From assembly GCA_019136935.1 (NCBI GenBank), contig JAGVTI010000085.1:1-7998 (forward strand): a stretch of DNA of 7,998 nucleotides, in the 5' to 3' direction. Shown here piece after piece: positions 5,907-7,998 of this stretch. The DNA comes from Deltaproteobacteria bacterium. GTDB taxonomy: Bacteria > Desulfobacterota > Syntrophia > Syntrophales > JAAYKM01. The notes below the pieces were generated by a model. That model was not told the origin of the DNA, made no database searches, and was given only the letters and a program-made list of their open reading frames with translations. A program made the translations under genes and the position numbers. Within the stretch, counting starts at the first letter, position 1, and every line of letters starts with the position of its first letter.

Positions 5907-7724
5907 TCAAGCTCTATTTGCATTTTCCTCATCGATCAGGGCCTGCAGTTCTTCCCCGTCGATCTTTTCCTTTTCGAGCAGGAGCTTCGCCCCCCTGGTC
6001 AGGACCTGTTTTTTATCCTGCAGAATGGCGATCGCCTTCTGATACTCCCGGTCAATGATCGCTTTGATCTCCCGGTCGATCAGCTCCGCCGTCGCTTCGC
6101 TGAACTCCCGGCTTTCCTGCAGCCCCGTATCGAGGAACAGGGGCCTGGATTTCCGGGACAGGTAGACCTGCCCCAGCTTGTCGCTCATGCCGTATTCCAT
6201 GACCATGCTCCGGGCGATGTCCGTCGCCCGCGACAGGTCGTTGTGCGCCCCCGTGGAGATATCACCGAAGATGATTTCCTCGGCCGCCCTCCCTCCCAGC
6301 AGGGACGCCACCTTGTTGATCAGTTCCGTCTTTTTCATGAGAAAGCGGTCTTCCGTCGGCACCTGCATGGTGTAACCCAGGGCGGCGATCCCACGGGGAA
6401 TGATGGATATTTTCTGGACCGGGTCCGTTCCCGGCAGGGACAGGGCCACCAGGGCGTGGCCCATTTCGTGGTAGGCCACGGCTTCCCTTTCCGCCGGATT
6501 GATGAGACGGTTCTTCTTTTCGAGGCCGCCGATGATGCGTTCGACCGCTTCCGAGAATTCATCCATTCCCACGACCGTCTTTCCCCGCCGCACGGCCAGC
6601 AGGGCCGCCTCGTTGGCCAGGTTCGCCAGGTCGGCCCCGACCATGCCCGGCGTCATGGCGGCAAGCTTTTCGACATCCAGATCCGGCGCCGTCTTGATAT
6701 TGCGCAGATGAACCCGCAAAATCTCCTCCCGGCCTTTTTTATCCGGCCGATCCACCAGGACATGACGGTCAAACCGCCCCGGCCTCAATAGGGCCGGATC
6801 GAGAATTTCCGGCCGGTTCGTGGCGGCCAGAAGGATCACGCCGGCTTTGGGATCGAAGCCGTCCATTTCGACGAGCAGCTGGTTCAGGGTCTGTTCCCGT
6901 TCGTCATGGCCGCCCATCATTCCCACCCCACGGGCTTTGCCCAGGGCGTCCAGCTCATCGATGAAAATGATGCAGGGGGCCTTTTCCTTGGCCTGGGTAA
7001 AGAGATCCCGCACCCGGGCCGCCCCGAGACCGACGAACATCTCGACGAATTCGGAACCGCTCAGGCTGAAAAAAGGCACCCCGCTCTCCCCGGCCACCGC
7101 CTTGGCCAGAAGCGTCTTTCCCGTTCCCGGCGGGCCGACCAGCAGAATCCCCTTGGGAATCTTCCCCCCCAGTTCCGTGAATTTCTTCGGTTCCTTGAGG
7201 AATTCGATCACTTCGACAAGTTCCTGCTTGGCCTCATCGACGCCGGCCACATCGTTGAAATTCACGTTCAACTCGTTTTCCATGTAAATTTTGGCCTTGT
7301 TTTTCCCCAGGGTCATGAAACCGGCCTGCTGTCCTCCCATCCGTTTCATGAGGAAAAACCAGACGCCGACAAACAGCACGATCGGAAATATCCAGGAAAT
7401 CACGTCCCTTAGCAAGGTTGATTCGATCTCCCCTTTGAAAACGACACGATAGTTCTGCAGGACCGCGGACAAATTCGGATCGACCCGCACGGTCTTGAAT
7501 TCCGTCGCACCTTGCGGACCGGTGTGGGGCGGTTTGTACTTTCCCTGGATCTGGTTGGAGGATATGGCCACCTCCCCGATCTTACCCTGTTGCAGGAGCG
7601 TGATGAACTGGCTGTAGGGAATGGTCGGAACGGCGTACGTGGAAGCGATGTAATTCTGGAGAAGGATCACAAACCAGATGCCCAACAGGATGTACCAGAT
7701 GGAAAACTTGTGATGTTTCTTCAA
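5907..7724 (-). CDS. ftsH: ATP-dependent zinc metalloprotease FtsH
   Basis: FtsH is the membrane-anchored AAA+ protease that unfolds and degrades membrane and unstable cytosolic proteins as a hexamer. The protein has 605 residues. Two membrane helices (about 9-29 and 109-126) flank a periplasmic domain of roughly 80 residues. The AAA+ module follows with Walker A GPPGTGKT (197-204), pore loop FVEMFVG (226-232), Walker B IIFIDE (252-257) and the second region of homology with arginine fingers Arg314 and Arg317 (LLRPGRFDR). The protease has HEMGH (419-423) and the third zinc ligand Asp496 in [12 protein letters not shown] short helical C-terminus ends at TGA 5907-5909. The start is TTG at 7724, after GAGGTGA with a 5-base gap; no ATG fits. 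The ribosome binding site abuts the stop of the upstream metallo-beta-lactamase-fold gene, so the two form an operon. The tilS/hpt or folP neighbours often found with ftsH are absent on the visible sides. Confidence 0.98.
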   Translation of the reverse strand: MKKHHKFSIWYILLGIWFVILLQNYIASTYAVPTIPYSQFITLLQQGKIGEVAISSNQIQGKYKPPHTGPQGATEFKTVRVDPNLSAVLQNYRVVFKGEIESTLLRDVISWIFPIVLFVGVWFFLMKRMGGQQAGFMTLGKNKAKIYMENELNVNFNDVAGVDEAKQELVEVIEFLKEPKKFTELGGKIPKGILLVGPPGTGKTLLAKAVAGESGVPFFSLSGSEFVEMFVGLGAARVRDLFTQAKEKAPCIIFIDELDALGKARGVGMMGGHDEREQTLNQLLVEMDGFDPKAGVILLAATNRPEILDPALLRPGRFDRHVLVDRPDKKGREEILRVHLRNIKTAPDLDVEKLAAMTPGMVGADLANLANEAALLAVRRGKTVVGMDEFSEAVERIIGGLEKKNRLINPAEREAVAYHEMGHALVALSLPGTDPVQKISIIPRGIAALGYTMQVPTEDRFLMKKTELINKVASLLGGRAAEEIIFGDISTGAHNDLSRATDIARSMVMEYGMSDKLGQVYLSRKSRPLFLDTGLQESREFSEATAELIDREIKAIIDREYQKAIAILQDKKQVLTRGAKLLLEKEKIDGEELQALIDEENANRA

Positions 7725-7733
7725 TTTTTCACC

Positions 7734-7997
7734 TCATCTGTCTGATTTGACCGGCAATTTCCCATATTCCTTCAAATAGCGTAAAATGTATTCTCTGACC
7801 CTGTCTTTCGTCTGAAAGATCCCGAAATGTCCTTCGCAGAGAATGTCCGCCTCGAGATCGAGGAGCTTCCGCATGGACCGTGCCCACATATCGATATCCG
7901 AACCGAATGCCGGGTTAAAGGGACCGTGAATGTCCTGGCCGAAGAGAATGCGTTTTCCTCCCCGGTCAAGATAGATGGAAATGGAACCCGGGGTATG
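7734..7997 (-). CDS. Metallo-beta-lactamase-fold hydrolase, C-terminal part, 5' truncated
   Basis: The frame enters from the right edge and ends at TGA 7734-7736, giving 87 residues. HTPGSISIYL (the metal-ligand His followed by the Pro-Gly-Ser strand), LFGQDIHG (with the bridging metal ligand Asp) and CEGHFGIF (with the final His ligand) are the last three metal-site motifs of a glyoxalase II-like metallo-beta-lactamase fold. A helical tail, VREYILRYLKEYGKLP, follows. The family hydrolyses thioesters, lactones or phosphoesters, or acts as a flavodiiron-type domain; the substrate cannot be told from this fragment. Its stop lies 9 bases before the ftsH start and the ftsH ribosome binding site overlaps it, so the genes are almost certainly co-transcribed. 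Confidence 0.88.
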   Translation of the reverse strand, partial: HTPGSISIYLDRGGKRILFGQDIHGPFNPAFGSDIDMWARSMRKLLDLEADILCEGHFGIFQTKDRVREYILRYLKEYGKLPVKSDR

Positions 7998-7998
7998 C

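Noticed and set aside
5867..5923. Small minus-strand frame of 17 codons (ATG about 5920) overlapping the end of ftsH and extending to a TAA
   Set aside because: No ribosome binding site stands out and it has no motif or conservation evidence; a frame this short is expected by chance.

Overview
This window is an ordinary housekeeping stretch of a bacterial chromosome. It is moderately GC-rich, with tightly packed genes and very little space between them. The FtsH, TsaD, PurB, NadB and RsmA proteins are all canonical bacterial forms. The gene neighbourhood (tsaD, a DUF2062 membrane protein and rsmA in a row; a metallo-beta-lactamase-fold protein before ftsH) and a repeat-like element in the one sizeable gap suggest a deltaproteobacterial/Desulfobacterota lineage, such as a Syntrophaceae relative. 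That placement is an inference from gene style and memory, not from a search.

Layout. (1) Positions 1-110, plus strand: the last 35 codons of a response-regulator receiver (REC) domain. (2) Positions 165-2507, minus strand: a three-gene operon read tsaD, DUF2062 membrane protein, rsmA. (3) Positions 2508-2605: a compact divergent promoter region shared by tsaD and nadB, containing an inverted repeat. (4) Positions 2606-4234, plus strand: nadB, closed by a strong intrinsic terminator at 4272-4304. (5) Positions 4326-5624, minus strand: purB, convergent with nadB. (6) Positions 5625-5906: a 282-base gap with no convincing gene but with a nested, hairpin-forming repeat-like element. (7) Positions 5907-7724, minus strand: ftsH. 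It is preceded, 9 bases away, by the 3' part of a metallo-beta-lactamase-fold gene that runs off the right edge.

The genes serve core functions. TsaD makes the t6A modification of tRNA and RsmA dimethylates 16S rRNA, so the left operon concerns translation quality. NadB starts de novo NAD synthesis. PurB acts in purine synthesis. FtsH is the membrane AAA+ zinc protease.

No undescribed system is evident. The points that merit a second look are small: a DUF2062 gene that seems to lack any ATG/GTG/TTG start consistent with its conserved N-terminus, the structured element between ftsH and purB, the inverted repeat in the tsaD/nadB divergent promoter, and the high share of non-ATG starts (probably four of six).
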